A DNA stretch of 64,000 nucleotides from Lyophyllum atratum (taxonomy: Eukaryota > Basidiomycota > Agaricomycetes > Agaricales > Lyophyllaceae). Numbering within the stretch: position 1 is the first letter of the stretch; each line of letters starts with the position of its first letter. The DNA lies in the NCBI GenBank assembly GCA_014905825.1, contig JACGCN010000058.1, positions 62,001 through 126,000 of the forward strand, read 5' to 3'. Positions 1-11,829 of the stretch are shown here, in pieces. The position numbers were made by a program, and so were the translations under genes. The notes below the pieces were generated by a model, which worked only from the letters and a program-made list of their open reading frames with translations, was not told the origin of the DNA and did not search any database.

Positions 1-1385
1 GACTGCGATCATGCTCAAGAACAAGCCAGGATCGGAAAGTGTGGGGTATGCTTTGAACGTGCCAAGGATCCCAATAAGCAGGAACGCGGCGTATAGAGGA
101 TCGTATCTGAGATTTCAGGGCGACATCAGCATATGCAAATCAGTACGCATGGTTGACGTACTGAAATTTGATGCATATTGGTGCAATATAGATCAAGAGG
201 TGTACCTAGGAAGCCACGCCGACTTAACCAACATAGCGTTGAAAAAGGAGAGGCTGCTCACAGAAAAGACCATGAGGAAGAAAGGGCGGAAATGGTCGAA
301 CATCTCTGTGAAGAAATACCACCATAGACCCGTATTAGGTGTCAAGTCGGGGAGGGTCAAGCTAGATTTTGAAAATCTCAGCATGAAGACAGCCTAGGGC
401 TCATTTTGACTAACCTGGCACCCCAAGTTTGTGGTATCCACGCCCAGCCGCCCGATACGACCGTGGACGCCAACGTCAATACAGAGAAATAGAGGACAAA
501 TTCTCCTAAGTATGGAACTAGCAATCGAAAGTTGGCGCCAAAAGTACGCAGGGCTTTCGGGGACGCGAGGTTGGAGACCGGACCGATCAGGAGCAAGAGT
601 AGGAGAGGAGTGAGGATAAGGATCGAGGATACAGATAGGTGGACCAGACAAGCCAATGATAGTAGGGATGCTGAAGCTCTGCCTATGGGCCGTGCTTAAC
701 AACGCGTATGGACGCAGTAATGGCAAGACGAACCTTGGCTTGCAAACATTAAGGAGAGCAGCATCAAAGTGTTCTCAAACGATGACGTGGAGCGAGCCAA
801 GCTCGGTAGGAATACATAGGGGTTTAGAAGGTACCTGCGTGGGTTGAGTATAAGGAGTATAAGGACACAGACGTTGCCAAGGTACTCACATTGCGGCGAT
901 TAAAGTATCCCTCTCACTATTTGAGACGTGCTGCCGGGCTCTGAATATGTTTATCAGGGCCCAAGCCCCGAGTGCATCACACAGAGCCCATAGTATCGCT
1001 GATCCAGCACCTGATACAGGCAGAAGAGTCGTAAAGAGCGAGAGAAAGAGTGGTGACTATACATCAAGGTTTAGCGATGATTAAAGTGACATTTCGAAAC
1101 GTACGTACATGTCTAAACGATCCTCCCGAGTATGGATCCACTCCATTCTTGAATAGATAGATTCCTTCCTGCACTAGGGCTTATGAGCCAGTCAGGAACC
1201 TTGGAACTGGGATGTAACATACAGTTTGAATATGATGTGAGCGCTGAGGAGAGCTGCTGGTTGTCTTTTAGCAGGTCAGGAAGGCTGGTGAACGCCAGTA
1301 AGAGTCTACCCGCGAGAAGGCAAGGGAACGCGAGCCGCAGAGGAAACGCGACATTTTGGGCCGGCGCAGCCTTTGGTGAGGACAT
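1..1385 (-). CDS. PIGU: GPI transamidase subunit PIG-U (3' part off the window)
   Basis: The protein is a polytopic ER-membrane subunit of the GPI transamidase, which attaches GPI anchors to proteins. Exon 1 starts MSSPKAAPAQ at 1385 and leads into a hydrophobic helix. A spliced exon near 1105-1190 reads GVDPYSGGSF, matching the family's SPYSG motif. The exon near 190-384 holds PDLTPNTGLWWYFFTEMF, a hallmark PIG-U segment. The exon near 1-127 reads TFKAYPTLSD, matching FKSYPTVGD of the family. Several 45-60 nt introns separate at least six exons. The C-terminal helices and stop lie beyond position 1. A tRNA-Val gene lies 72 bp upstream of the start. Family identity is secure from ordered motifs; exact splice sites are inferred. 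Confidence 0.9.
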
Positions 1386-1456
1386 GAGTTGCAAGGGCTG
1401 GCGTCTGTTTGCTCGACGAGGCTCTTGACAAACATGTTCGATCAACGAGCAAAAAG

Positions 1457-1530
1457 TGATTCGACCCAGGCTCGAACTGAGGACCTTCTGTGTGTTAGAC
1501 AGATGCGATAACCAACTACGCCATCGAACC
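1457..1530 (-). tRNA. tRNA-Val (anticodon AAC)
   Basis: A 74-nt cloverleaf on the minus strand. The acceptor arm GGTTCGA pairs with TCGAATC (one G-U), the anticodon loop is CTAACAC in a TCTGT/ACAGA stem, and the T-loop is TTCGAGC. A run of five T on the minus strand (1451-1455) follows as a Pol III terminator. No intron. It is identical to the copy at 3846-3919. Confidence 0.95.
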
Positions 1531-2166
1531 GATATCTAATGTTGCAAATGGTTGGTTATGTCGTGAAATTTTTGTTCGACAGGTCCTTCTGTCCTGGCGA
1601 TCGGCTTATTACGCGCGATAATTCCATGGAACACGAGGATATTGTCCAGCCACTCCTTACCTCTTTATAAGGCGCTGTCAATCCCCGCGTCGCAGTTCCT
1701 TTGTGTTACCTTGTTTCATTCATTGTACAACCAAAATAGCATATCGTACTAAGGGCGCCACATTGGGATACGAACTCCTCGGGGAATTCAGGAGTCCAAT
1801 TCTTGAATTGCCAGCCATTTCCAGTGGATAGAATTTCTTACGACATTATTGCATGGGATTGATATGTGTGCAGCGGATGCATCCGCCGCTGCCTACTACC
1901 ATAGTATAGCGCCTCGGCTGCGTCACTATCTGTCTGTATTTGCTAGCAGGCGTTCGCTCTCAGTATCATGTGGCGAGAATTCCCGCACCTCATTCATTCC
2001 TGATAAAAAGGTCCAAGTCACTAGATTATCCGAGTTGCTGGCTGACTACTTGTTTCAAGGGACGAGAGCTTGATCCTCGGGGAAAGGTCTCATTCAAGTG
2101 GATGTCGGAGTCACTGTCCATATTCCACGTCAATCAGTTATACCGTTACATGTGCGTCAAGCTAGA

Positions 2167-3781
2167 TTAGAAATAAGAACCTGCCCCAGCATACGTGCCA
2201 GGACTCGTGGGACTCGGGGTATCGACAGACTTGCGTACCACCACATCATCGTCCAGAACTAACTCATCAATTTGTGCCCGAAGGTGTGACGCAGATCCCG
2301 GGCCAAAGGCGGGCGCTGGGGGTATATACGGCTTTGCTCCGATTGCCATTATACCAGCCGGTATCCTGGCCTGCAAGTCTGCCCGTGTCGGGACTGGCTG
2401 AAAGTGAAGCTGCGCACATGGGAATAAGCCTTTTCAGAGGAGTAGGACAGAGCAGATGGACCCACAGTGTCGTTCATCTTCTTGTAATACTTGTGGAAGA
2501 GATTCACGCTTTCCAGCTCGTCCACGACCCTCTCCTTCAATTTATCCCTCATCTCCCTGTCCCCTCCTCTCGAAATGTTAATTCCCCTCCCGCCATCCTT
2601 CAGCTCTTCCAGTTCCTTCTTCGCCCAGGCTAGGTATGCCACCGATTCGCCACCCTTCTGCGTACCTCCCTTCTCGCCTGCCTCTACTCCCAGCCACTTG
2701 CGGGAAAGTGCGCTATGCAGCGCTCCCTGGTCTGCAAGATACCGCCTCAACTCCGCCGAAACCTCCCCGCTCGACTCGGTATCAGACGAAGGGCGACGGG
2801 CGCTGGTGCCCTTAACAAGTGAAAGCGCGGAGGAGTATAACGATGTACACTCCAGATGCAGTTTTGCAATGAGGGCAGGTGAGGGATGTGATCGTGGGAG
2901 TGGTGGACCTGGCGCAATGTTGCTGTCGTATGCCGCCTTCGAGAGAAGCTTGCGGATCGCCAGGCTTTGCGCATCTGCAAGGGCCATTCTGAAATCTAAT
3001 CGTCAAACGCATTTTATGTCATATTGAAGACACAAACATACTTGGCTAAAGCATTATTGACTTCTCGGCTCATATCGGGAGGTTTCTCAAAGGCTGTCGG
3101 TGCGCTTTTTATGTCATTCTCCCATGCAGGTAGTACGGTATCCCCGATGTAAGCGAAGATTCCGCTGGCCCGGCATAGGAAGTCCACCGCAACGTTTAGC
3201 TGCTCATCTTTCAGTTTGCGCTCTGATTCGGATATGGCTCGTTCGCGTTCATATCGTCCGAGCGAGATCGTAGTTGACCGTGCAAGGTTTGAGAGCGCGA
3301 AGGCATATGTGAGTAACGAGAACGCGAGATCGGCTTGTAGTCCTGGAAGCAACAACCTGGGCGAAGTATGAAAGATGTTGGCAGACAGTGTCGTGCGCCA
3401 GCTAAATGCTGAGAGGCCTTAGGATCCATCGAAACCCCAAGAATGATGACTTACAAGGGTCCGATTTCAAAGAGATCTCATCGTATGCCAAGCATCCAAT
3501 TATACCTCGTAGTTGAGGCACGTAATCCTCAAGGATCTGAACATGGCTTAAGCTGTCGACGTTTGAATAGATAATCAATCCATACGACCCACCTTCACGA
3601 GCCGCAAGAAATCCTTCTCGCCGTGGTCGGTCCGCTTACTATCCTTGAGCACCGCTCTGACATTGGCTCGTGCCTGAGTCGCGGCGGGAATGCTAACGGT
3701 GTGGCGTTTGTTGATAGTCTGGTCCGCGCAAAAATCGGAGAAAGATATCGCTCCGGTGGTCGGAAGGTCGTAAAGATACAT
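2167..3781 (-). CDS. palC: pH-response regulator PalC (BRO1-domain protein)
   Basis: PalC is a BRO1-domain scaffold that links the plasma-membrane pH-sensing complex to ESCRT-III in the fungal Pal/Rim pathway. The N-terminus MYLYDLPTTGAISFSDF matches the PalC start. Exons follow at about 3456-3545 (DYVPQLRGIIGC), 3020-3400 (TLSANIF, ADLAFSLLTYAFALSNLAR), and 2417-2987 (HSALSRKWLGVEAGE, VAYLAWAKKELEELK, FHKYYKKMNDT). The last exon gives HFQPVPTRADLQ and AKPYIPPAPAFGPG. An intron of about 56 nt (GTGGGT...GCGCAG, near 2410-2466) is needed between KKMNDT and LHFQPVP. Without it the frame appears broken there. The gene is complete, roughly 480 residues, and its start lies 65 bp from a tRNA-Val gene. 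Confidence 0.88.
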
Positions 3782-3845
3782 CGCAGGCGAGAGAGTGACC
3801 CTGGTTGGGTGTGATTACGCTCCGCACCCCAAAAGAGGCAAAAAG

Positions 3846-3919
3846 TGATTCGACCCAGGCTCGAACTGAGGACCTTCTGTGTGTTAGACAGATGCGATAA
3901 CCAACTACGCCATCGAACC
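3846..3919 (-). tRNA. tRNA-Val (anticodon AAC), second copy
   Basis: Identical over 74 nt to the tRNA at 1457-1530, in the same orientation, and also followed by five T on the minus strand (3840-3844). It lies 65 bp upstream of the palC start codon. The anticodon loop is again CTAACAC. Confidence 0.95.
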
Positions 3920-5332
3920 GTTGATAACTGTTGCATAAATATAATATAATATGATAATACGACGAGCGGCCATAAATGCTCGTACAAAACTGAGAAACGC
4001 GTACAGAGGAACGATTGCTACGGTGTCTGTCGATGAGAGACTAATGGAGACGAAAGAGAATGAGATTCCGTGCTCGATGTCGAGCGATAGGCGGGTATGT
4101 TTTGAATGTTGATAGACCTATCACAAGATTAACTAGTGTGGCTACATCCCTCGACTCGGAGGTACAAAGCCTCTGAATGAGCCGGAAACTTGACGGTAGA
4201 ATAAACTATCACTCCAATTACCTGTTAGGACGGGAATCTTTGTGCATCTGAGGTGATGCACAACTTTGATCCGTCGTCCCAAGTGGCAGGACTCCCAGAG
4301 ATCAAGTCGCCCACATGTGCGAGAGGTTGGATGATGGTGCGAAGACTAACTTCCTCCAAGCGACTCTAGTGAGGACGGATTGAAAGCATGGCATCCAACC
4401 AGGTCGCGCAGGGAGGAAGTTCAAACTTAAAGCTTCGTCTAGTAGGTTGTATGTCAGCAGAAGCAAGATATACAGAGGATAAAAAGCACCAACATTCATC
4501 AATCTCAAGGCAGAACCGTTCTAATTCGCATGACTAAGGAGGTGAACGAGGGTAAGCCTCAGGCTGAGGATAAGGGGGTCTTAGAAATCTTCTGATAGCC
4601 TCTGCCGAGGCTTGCGCCACAGTTACAGAGTCCAGAAGCACGGCTTGGAAGGTATAGACTTGAGATGGTGCAAACCAAGCTGGGCATACTGCCGCATACC
4701 GATGCATGACTTCAAGTCCGCATGACAGCCATAGAGCTCTCGAAGGGTCAAGAGATTGCGATTTCCCAAGGACTGTAGTCTACCCGTGGGTGCTGTGGCC
4801 AACGGGGTGAGTCCTGGGCTTGAAAGATCAAAACAATGAGGTGGCGGTTGATCAGAGTTGATCGTTGGTTTTCGTGTTGCGCTGTTACCTTGCCCAGCTG
4901 CGCTGGAGACGTGCTGGTGGATGCTTGGGTCCTGAAGAAGGCAACACCGGGCAATGTTCTAGGTCTAGTTCGACCTATCCGGGGAAGAGGGATAAAATCT
5001 CGGAATCTGGTCCAATCTGTGTAAAGGAATCAGATGTAGAGACATGCTTACAGAGATGTTGAAAGGTTATATTTTTAGTACATGAAAGGCGCGGATTTGT
5101 CCCCCCTTCCTTGAATGTGTTCAGCATCAAGGAAAGGTGATAGGAGAGATGGTAGTGTAATGTGGTATACGTGATAGAATTGAAAATGCATGTTCTATGC
5201 GAACGTGTTTGAAATACATATGTGTCCCAATGTGGGGTTGAAGATAAATCCGAAGGTTTACTGTAGTCATAAAGGTCGTAATCATGAAATAAGGTATCTC
5301 ACACATGCTTGGGGAATGACAGTCGAACAAAG
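3920..5332. other. Intergenic region, no supported gene
   Basis: The open frames here are short and overlap on both strands. None shows a family motif or can be joined through plausible splice sites into a longer protein. It holds the 3' flank of the BRCT gene on the minus strand and upstream DNA of the tRNA-Val gene. Confidence 0.6.
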
Positions 5333-8300
5333 TTACTGAGTTGAAGTGATAGCTTTTCGCCTTCTTGCCTTTTCCAGAGGAGTGAGATCGTCGTCCACTG
5401 TCATGGCTGTGCGTCATCAGCGTAGGTTTTGAGTGGAATGAAGACATGGGCTGAATTCACTTACATGACGTGGACCCATCCATGGAAACATCGCCTTCAA
5501 CGTCAGATGATCCCCTTTCATCGAAACTGCGAGATATCAATTTCGGAAGCATGGAGCGTCGACGCTGCGTTATTTGGGTTAATGCTAAAACAGAGATGAA
5601 GTTCTACAAGCCTTACCTTGTTTGTGCCGCTAACATTCATTCCTTCCAGGTCGATCAGGAACTTGGTTTCATCAACCTGCTTCCTCTGCTCCACGCATTC
5701 AACTACCCATGCAATACCCACTACGAGGGGCTTCGGATCACGCAGTAAGCTTATTAGACAAAAACAATGAGTTGTCACAGTTTGATGGAAACCGCAACGA
5801 GGTTTGCATACCGATAGCGATTCAATGTACTCATTAAACCGTTCTTGAACACGATATGAGTACACGTTTGACCCACGCGGGTTAGAACCTAAAGAGTGAA
5901 GCAGTTAATTAGAAGAATTCTCGAGTCTCAAGGTCGACCTACCCGAGCGCCTACTCCTTCCAACATCTCTACAAACAAAGAACCGGCTTCATCACCGTCG
6001 TCCGTCCTCACATCGACGAATATGATACAATCTTTGAGCATCTTCAGAGCCTCAGGTGCGCTGATATCGTTTCCTCCGTCTGGAACTTTGCTAGTACTTG
6101 ACGCGTTTCTGAGACTCATGGTCAAACTGCGGGTGCTTGGGCTGACTCGGTCTGAAGCCTCGCCGCCAGACGATGTCGATGCCTTGGAGGAAGGATAAGT
6201 GCTGCTTGCGCTCCTGATCCCCTTACTGTTAGGCGTTGCTGGAGGTCCCATTAAGCCCAAACCCGTGGTCTCTTTGGGAGGAGCCGCGTTCAATGATTGG
6301 GAAAGGGCCTGTGAGGCAAGAGAAACCCGTCTAGACGCATTCGATCTCCAGGCTTCCCTTGAGCGTTCTTTGCCCTTGCCCTTATCATTCAGCGGCACTT
6401 GCTGGTCGGCCGGCGCTTCAGTAGAGGCGGTGGTTGGGCTCCCTGCTTCAGGTACACTAGCCTCATCTTCTCCCAGATTCATAGCGTCTCCCCTGTCGCC
6501 CCCTTTCACTGGGCTTGCCATCACGCTCGGCAAGCCCGGCTTCCGACTGGCCTTTTGCATGGTCCTTGCTCTCGAAGTACCCGCAAATGCACCACTACCT
6601 ACGCCGAATGTACGCACGCCGGGTTTCAGGACGTTCCCTGGCACCTTGAAGCCACCTGTACCACGCATCATCGTCCCCTTTCCGAAGATAGAGTTCCCGG
6701 TAATCGACGAACGAGGCCCGCTGATCAGAGTCCGCTGCACCGACCGAGAAGTTCCAGGCGCAGCTTGTGAAGTGGTGCCTTTGCTCGAATCACTCGAACC
6801 GGATGGGCCAACAGACGTGTCATCTTTGCTGGTGGTCTTGAGTTCAAAGCTGGTGTCCGAATCATCCCTATTGAAACCCATGCTGGTATTGGGCCGTCCG
6901 GGAGGTGGTTGGTGAAGTTTCTCTAGGGCACTTGATAGCGTCGACAAGGACGATCCAGCTTTATTGCCATATCCAGAAAACGTGAACGTTCGAGATAAAG
7001 TACCTGTGAACAAGGCTCAATTTGGATCTCACTGTTTTGGATGTAGACCCACCTGTAGGCCGCGAAGAGAACATGGATGCAGACCGAGTAAGTTTATTCG
7101 GAGAAGGCGTTGCTGATTTCGCAGGTTTGAGCTTTACAGGAGATTTCGAAAGCGATATTTTCGCTGCTTTCGACGAAAGTCTGGCCATTGAAGTTTCCTT
7201 CGTCGCCTTCGCGGGCGAGCTAAGCTTCATCGGTGATCCCGGTAGTAGAGCAGGCTCGGCGGGATCTATACGTAGATCAGAGAGACTTGACTTCGACGCC
7301 ATGTCGTCTTGGAGGGTATGATCGGTTGTCTTGCTCGAAGAACCAGAAATCACTGGTATTATGACAGGAATTGACTTCTTCTTGGCCAGGGTTTGCTTCT
7401 CCGACGTCTTCCTAGGGGTGGCTGCGGAGAGTCACTTATGATATTCCAAAGGACGTGGTTATGACCTACGTTCGGGCACTTCGGGTGCTTTCTGATTCCG
7501 TTTTGAGGATACGCTTCTTGTGACACGATTTGCAGGAGCAACAGTCGTCGGCACCCGCTTCGAAATGTGTAGTTTCGTCTTCGTGGGCTTCGTCGCGGCA
7601 GGCTTCGTTATTGCAGGTTCCCTCAAGGTAGGTTGCGTCGCGGTGCTCTCCGTGGCGATGGGCTCTACGGCGGTCGCGTCTGTGGCGATGGGCGTAGCGA
7701 TTGATTCCGTCGTGGTTGGCTCTGTGGCGGTTAAATCCGCCTTCGCAGACTCCGCCTTCGCAGGTTCCCTCACAGCGGGCTCTGCAACAGCCGGCGCCGT
7801 TAGATCCATCGCGCTAGGTTCAGGAGCTCGTTGATCATTGAGGAGTTCTATTGCAGGCTCTCCTGGCGTGTCCATGACCTCGACCTCGTTCATTTCGACA
7901 AGAGCTATGGGAGTGGTGGAAGGGAGACGTTGCGCCGCTTGTCGTGGAGACTCAGTAGTAATCTCAAGGAGAGGTTCTGCCTCAGTTAGATTCAACGTGA
8001 GAGGTGGAGTAGGTGGGATATCTTCTGGTAGATCCGGAGGTCTGTCCTCGACCGTCGTAGTAGGAGCAATGCTTTCCATAGATACATCCATGATTGGCGG
8101 ACTTGCAGGGCGACTATGAGGAGGGGTGTTGGCAGGGGAAGATGCTCGAAGAGAAGGAGGTCTGTCCTCTGCCTCGGATTCGTTGGAAGAAGAGGGTACG
8201 GGTACGACGACAGGCTTCGGTTTCGGTTCGGCCTTAGGCTTCATCAGCATCTTGATGGTCTTCTTGGGAGGACGGGCTTCCGGTTCTTTGCCCTTGCCAT

Positions 8301-9815
8301 TGGCTTTGGCCTTCTGGGTGATTTTAGGCCTACTAGAAGCTTTCGCAGTGGTCTTAGAGGAGGACCCGGATTTAGTGGCCGTGGCCTTTCCTGTACCTTT
8401 GGCCTCGCCCTTATCGCCAGCTTCACGCGACCTCGCCATCATCATCGCGAATGCATCCTTCGCGTCATCCGAAGCAGTCACTGATTTCGATGTGCCCGCA
8501 ACTAAGGTTTTTGTTGCAGTTGGAACAATTGATGGGGGCCCCATCTGCGTTTGTTTCGCGGCGGGTATCGAAGAATGTGTGGGTTGAGAGCCTTTGGCCA
8601 AAGAGGCTATGTTGAGTAAGCTTGGAGGGCGGGGAAGCCGACTTTTCGTCGTTACCCCGAGACTTGGCAATGGTTTCGAAGGTGCTGGGGCTAGGGAGGA
8701 GACCAGAGGCTGGAATATATTTAGTCATGCGGATGATGATATGGTGAGCCACGAACCTCTTCGTCTTCCTCGCTCGTTCCCCAGCTAACTCCAGTGAATC
8801 TATTCTCTGTGCTAGTCGTGCACTTCGATGGATGCGGCGTTTCGGGAAGTGGTGTCAATGGTGACAATGGGGTCATGATTGGGTGGGTAGTTGGCGTGGA
8901 CGGGGGCTCATAGAGAATAGGGACAGATGGTACATGAGTCGGAGACGGGTTTGCGGGATGTTGTGGTGACATTGGTTTAGCCAGAGCGTCACCAGATATG
9001 GCGTTGAGATCAGGATTACTAACAGTATCGGTGACAGCAGATTGAACAGACATTTGCGCGTTTGATAGTTCCGCGGTATCGTCATCGATGTTCATTCCTA
9101 TTTCTGCCTCGTCCGAGATGGTATCTAGCTTTGGGATCGTCGGAGGAATGATGCGCAGCTCCCTTTCTTTCGAAGGAGAACGTGACCGAGAACGATGGGG
9201 CGACGGCGGTGGATTCCTGAGGTCAATATGCACGATGGCCGAGGATGAAGACGAAGGAAAGAGTGGAACTGATTGTGCTCTTCCTTTGCCAGCCGGTGCA
9301 CTTTCATTAGAATTAGGTTTCGTCGTACTCGGGGTGCTAGAGCCGGAGCCAGTGGCCGTGCCCGAGCGAGTACGAGATGGCTTCTTTTCTGGCTCAGGTT
9401 GTGAGAGACTCCGACTGTGCAGAGAACGAGGTGCGAATGTGATGGGGTCCTTGCTACTTTCGCCCACTCTCGTGGTTCCACCATCCTCATCGCGCTTTAG
9501 CCGTTTAAGTTCTCGCCCCTTCGAGGGTGAGTCTGGTTGAGAAGTATATTGGTCCTCTAGTGGTGGCGAAACGGAGCGCTTGTTTGTTCGTGCTGTGGGG
9601 GGAACCTTTCCAGGTGATAAGAGGAGCTCGTCGTCGGTCTCCTCCGCGCTTTCGACGCGTGTGTCGTTCAAAGGCTCTGTGTAGGTGTGGTTGCTGTTTC
9701 TTAGCGCCGTTCGCGCGTCTTTCAACGGCGATCCTTGGGACAATTGGAAAAGGAGTTGATCAGGTAGTGTGACCTGCGATCGTGTACGCCTCTCGGCAAA
9801 GATAGAGCTAGGCAT
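5333..9815 (-). CDS. Large disordered protein with C-terminal microcephalin-like BRCT domain
   Basis: A protein of very roughly 1,350 residues. It starts MPSSIFAERRTRSQ at 9815 and is mostly low-complexity Ser/Pro/Thr/Lys sequence with SPSK-type sites, suggesting a phosphorylated nuclear protein. The only clear fold is near the C-terminus: KDCIIFVDVRTDDGDEAG, then YRVQER, KPLVVGIAWVVECVEQRKQVDETKFLID. This resembles the second BRCT repeat of microcephalin and fungal relatives (W-V-x-C-x(5)-VDE). After two further introns the C-terminus reads RRRSMLPKLISRSF, DDDLTPLEKARRRK and stops at 5333. BRCT domains bind phosphopeptides in DNA-damage and cell-cycle proteins; that role is inferred here. 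The segment about 7550-7800 encodes degenerate Ala/Thr/Glu/Pro repeats. It shares a 241 bp divergent promoter with the NAD kinase gene. Confidence 0.8.
7550..7800 (-). repeat. Degenerate 6-residue coding repeats in the BRCT protein
   Basis: Within the BRCT gene, successive units of the form xxATEPxA, such as ATEPTTTES, ATDATAVEP and ATESTATQP, are encoded by imperfect 15-18 nt repeats (for example GTGGCGATGGGC and variants on the plus strand). The pattern suggests slippage-driven expansion of a disordered linker. Confidence 0.6.
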
Positions 9816-10056
9816 CGTCAGTAATGAGCATGCGAGTTCGCTGTCGCGCGCGGTGTAGGTGAGGCAGGGTTGGGCGGGTGCAGCGGGTCCGAGTCACGTC
9901 AACTCTGGCCAACCCTTGCAAGTGACGGCGAAGTTGGCCAATGTTGAAAATAGGCGCGTGTCACGTGTCAGTGGGTCATTGACACACACACACCTAGTCT
10001 AGGGTTAGGATCTTGACTCTGACTACTTCACTGGTGCAAGAACTTCTCTCCCTGCA
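9816..10056. promoter_or_regulatory. Divergent promoter of the BRCT and NAD kinase genes
   Basis: The 241 bp between the two start codons contains GTCACGTGTCA-like sequence near 9960-9969, including a CACGTG E-box palindrome. An (AC)n run lies around 9981-9991. No TATA box is clear. Confidence 0.45.
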
Positions 10057-11580
10057 ATGTTTTCCTCATTTCTATACCACACTGCGCGTTATGCCAGACA
10101 TTGTCAATCCCGGACATCTCCTATGACCTCAAATTTGATATCGAGACACAAGATTTCTTCTCAACGGCACCGGTTCCTCTCGACGTCAAGAATACAAAAC
10201 GTCCCCACCATAGGACCGCCAACGTTAGTATACCTCGCCTTATAGCCTTTCTCTACTTGAGACCACCGGAAGTACAGATGGCGACAAGCTCCCAACAGTA
10301 TACTCATTGTAAACAAACTACGAACCCAACCAGTTATACTCGCTATCGATGCATTACTTGAGTAAGCAGCCTTGTATTGACGGCATACTTGAATGTAATG
10401 CTTGGTTCTCATCAGACACGTACATTCAACATACCCTGGCGTAAGAGTCTTCCACGAAGATAGACCAGATATACCACACGGTGCAGAAGTATGGGCACCA
10501 GGTCAGTCAACTTCCACTCAGGTCTCGAACTCCAATCATTATGCTGCTCAGGTCCCAATGCCGAAAAAATCGATCTGGTGGTCACCCTTGGGGGTGATGG
10601 TACAATCCTACACGCATCTTCGTTATTCAGCGCTGGTGCTGTCCCACCTGTTTTGAGTTTTTCGATGGGTACTCTGGGATTCCTCCTTCCTTTCCGTAAG
10701 TCCCAACATGCTCAGCTGGGATCAAGTTTTAACTGGGTACTAGACATCGATGATTTCGCTAAGGCACTAGAGAGTGTATACCTAGGAAAGGCCACCATTC
10801 TGAACCGAATGCGACTGGCTTGCACGTTCTATAACAATGATCTCGGGAAAAAGGGAAATGATGGGGACGGTGCGTCTACAACCCTCGACCTCGTCTCCAG
10901 CGCTTAGCAATGCTCAGATTGGCAGGTTATGAATGAAATTGCTCTGCATCGTGGATCAAGCCCACATCTGAACACCATTGATATATTTGTGGATGGTCAA
11001 CATCTTACAGAAGCAGTTGTATGTTCTTTCAGCACCGGTTTCCTGCAATAAAAACTAATATATCCCTCGCTATTATCGTAGTCTGATGGCTTGATTGTTT
11101 CAACGCCAACAGGTTCAACGGCTTATTCTCTATCTGCTGGCGGTCCAATCGTGCACCCATCGTTAAGTGCACTGGTACTGACCCCGATATGCCCCAGAAG
11201 TTTGTCTTTCCGACCCCTTGTGTTCCCGTCATCATCTGTCATCACCTTGCGAGTACGTGAAACCCTAATCTAGTCCATTCGAGCCAAACATGTGTTGACA
11301 CCCGACGTAGATAGGTGATCGTAGTCGTGCACCTGCAGGCATCTCAATGGATGGGCGTACATCACACGTGCTCCACCCAGGCGAATCTGTAAATGTGCAA
11401 GCATCTCCGTATCCAGTGCCCTGTATCAATCGATCATCCATTGCGGATGCTGATACAGATGAACACCTCGAGGGAGCGGGACCCGGAAAAGAGGACGATT
11501 GGGTTCGAGATATTAACAACCTGCTGCAGTACAACGCCACGTTCAGAAGCAAGGCCTTGTTGAGGCACAGTCGCACCTAA
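10057..11580 (+). CDS. NAD(+) kinase, probably mitochondrial (POS5-like)
   Basis: The enzyme phosphorylates NAD(H) to NADP(H). The first exon, from [15 protein letters not shown], is rich in Arg, Ser and His and lacks acidic residues, so it looks like a mitochondrial presequence. Next come [35 protein letters not shown] (catalytic GGDGT motif), [32 protein letters not shown] and [26 protein letters not shown]. The last exon contains [12 protein letters not shown] and the stop at 11578-11580. About six short introns are inferred; one of 50 nt near 10502-10551 joins EVWAPG to [10 protein letters not shown]. All the family's core motifs are intact, so the gene looks functional. Mitochondrial targeting is inferred from the leader alone. 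Confidence 0.9.
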
Positions 11581-11829
11581 CGCCGTACACTTCCCCGACC
11601 TCTTTCAGGATTGGTTCTTTGCCTTTCCATGGGGGACCGCCCTTCGGCCAATCCACCCTGTCTATTATGACGCCGATGGCAACCAGATATTCTAGGAGAT
11701 AAAGTGACTATTCCATCTATGCAGGAGCCAGTCTCAATTGTTCGGCGATGCATGAAGATGGGTGCTTGTGGCTCTAGGGTATATTAGTGTATGGGTATAT
11801 GATGAGTGCGTCCCCGCATCCCAATGTCT

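Noticed and set aside
2398..2417. Apparent frameshift or 20-nt intron in palC
   Set aside because: A normal intron of about 56 nt starting at GTGGGT after KKMNDT and ending GCGCAG restores the family sequence LHFQPVP, so no frameshift is needed.
2491..3027. 178-codon plus-strand frame
   Set aside because: Antisense to palC exons, which carry clear BRO1-family motifs.
6199..6915. 238-codon plus-strand frame
   Set aside because: It is antisense to the low-complexity BRCT-protein exon, whose biased codons keep the opposite strand open.
8126..8587. 153-codon plus-strand frame
   Set aside because: Antisense shadow of the Lys/Ala/Pro-rich BRCT-protein exon; no motif.
10502..10521. Possible 20-nt micro-intron in the NAD kinase gene
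   Set aside because: A 50-nt intron using the same donor and the acceptor at 10551 joins EVWAPG to [10 protein letters not shown] cleanly.
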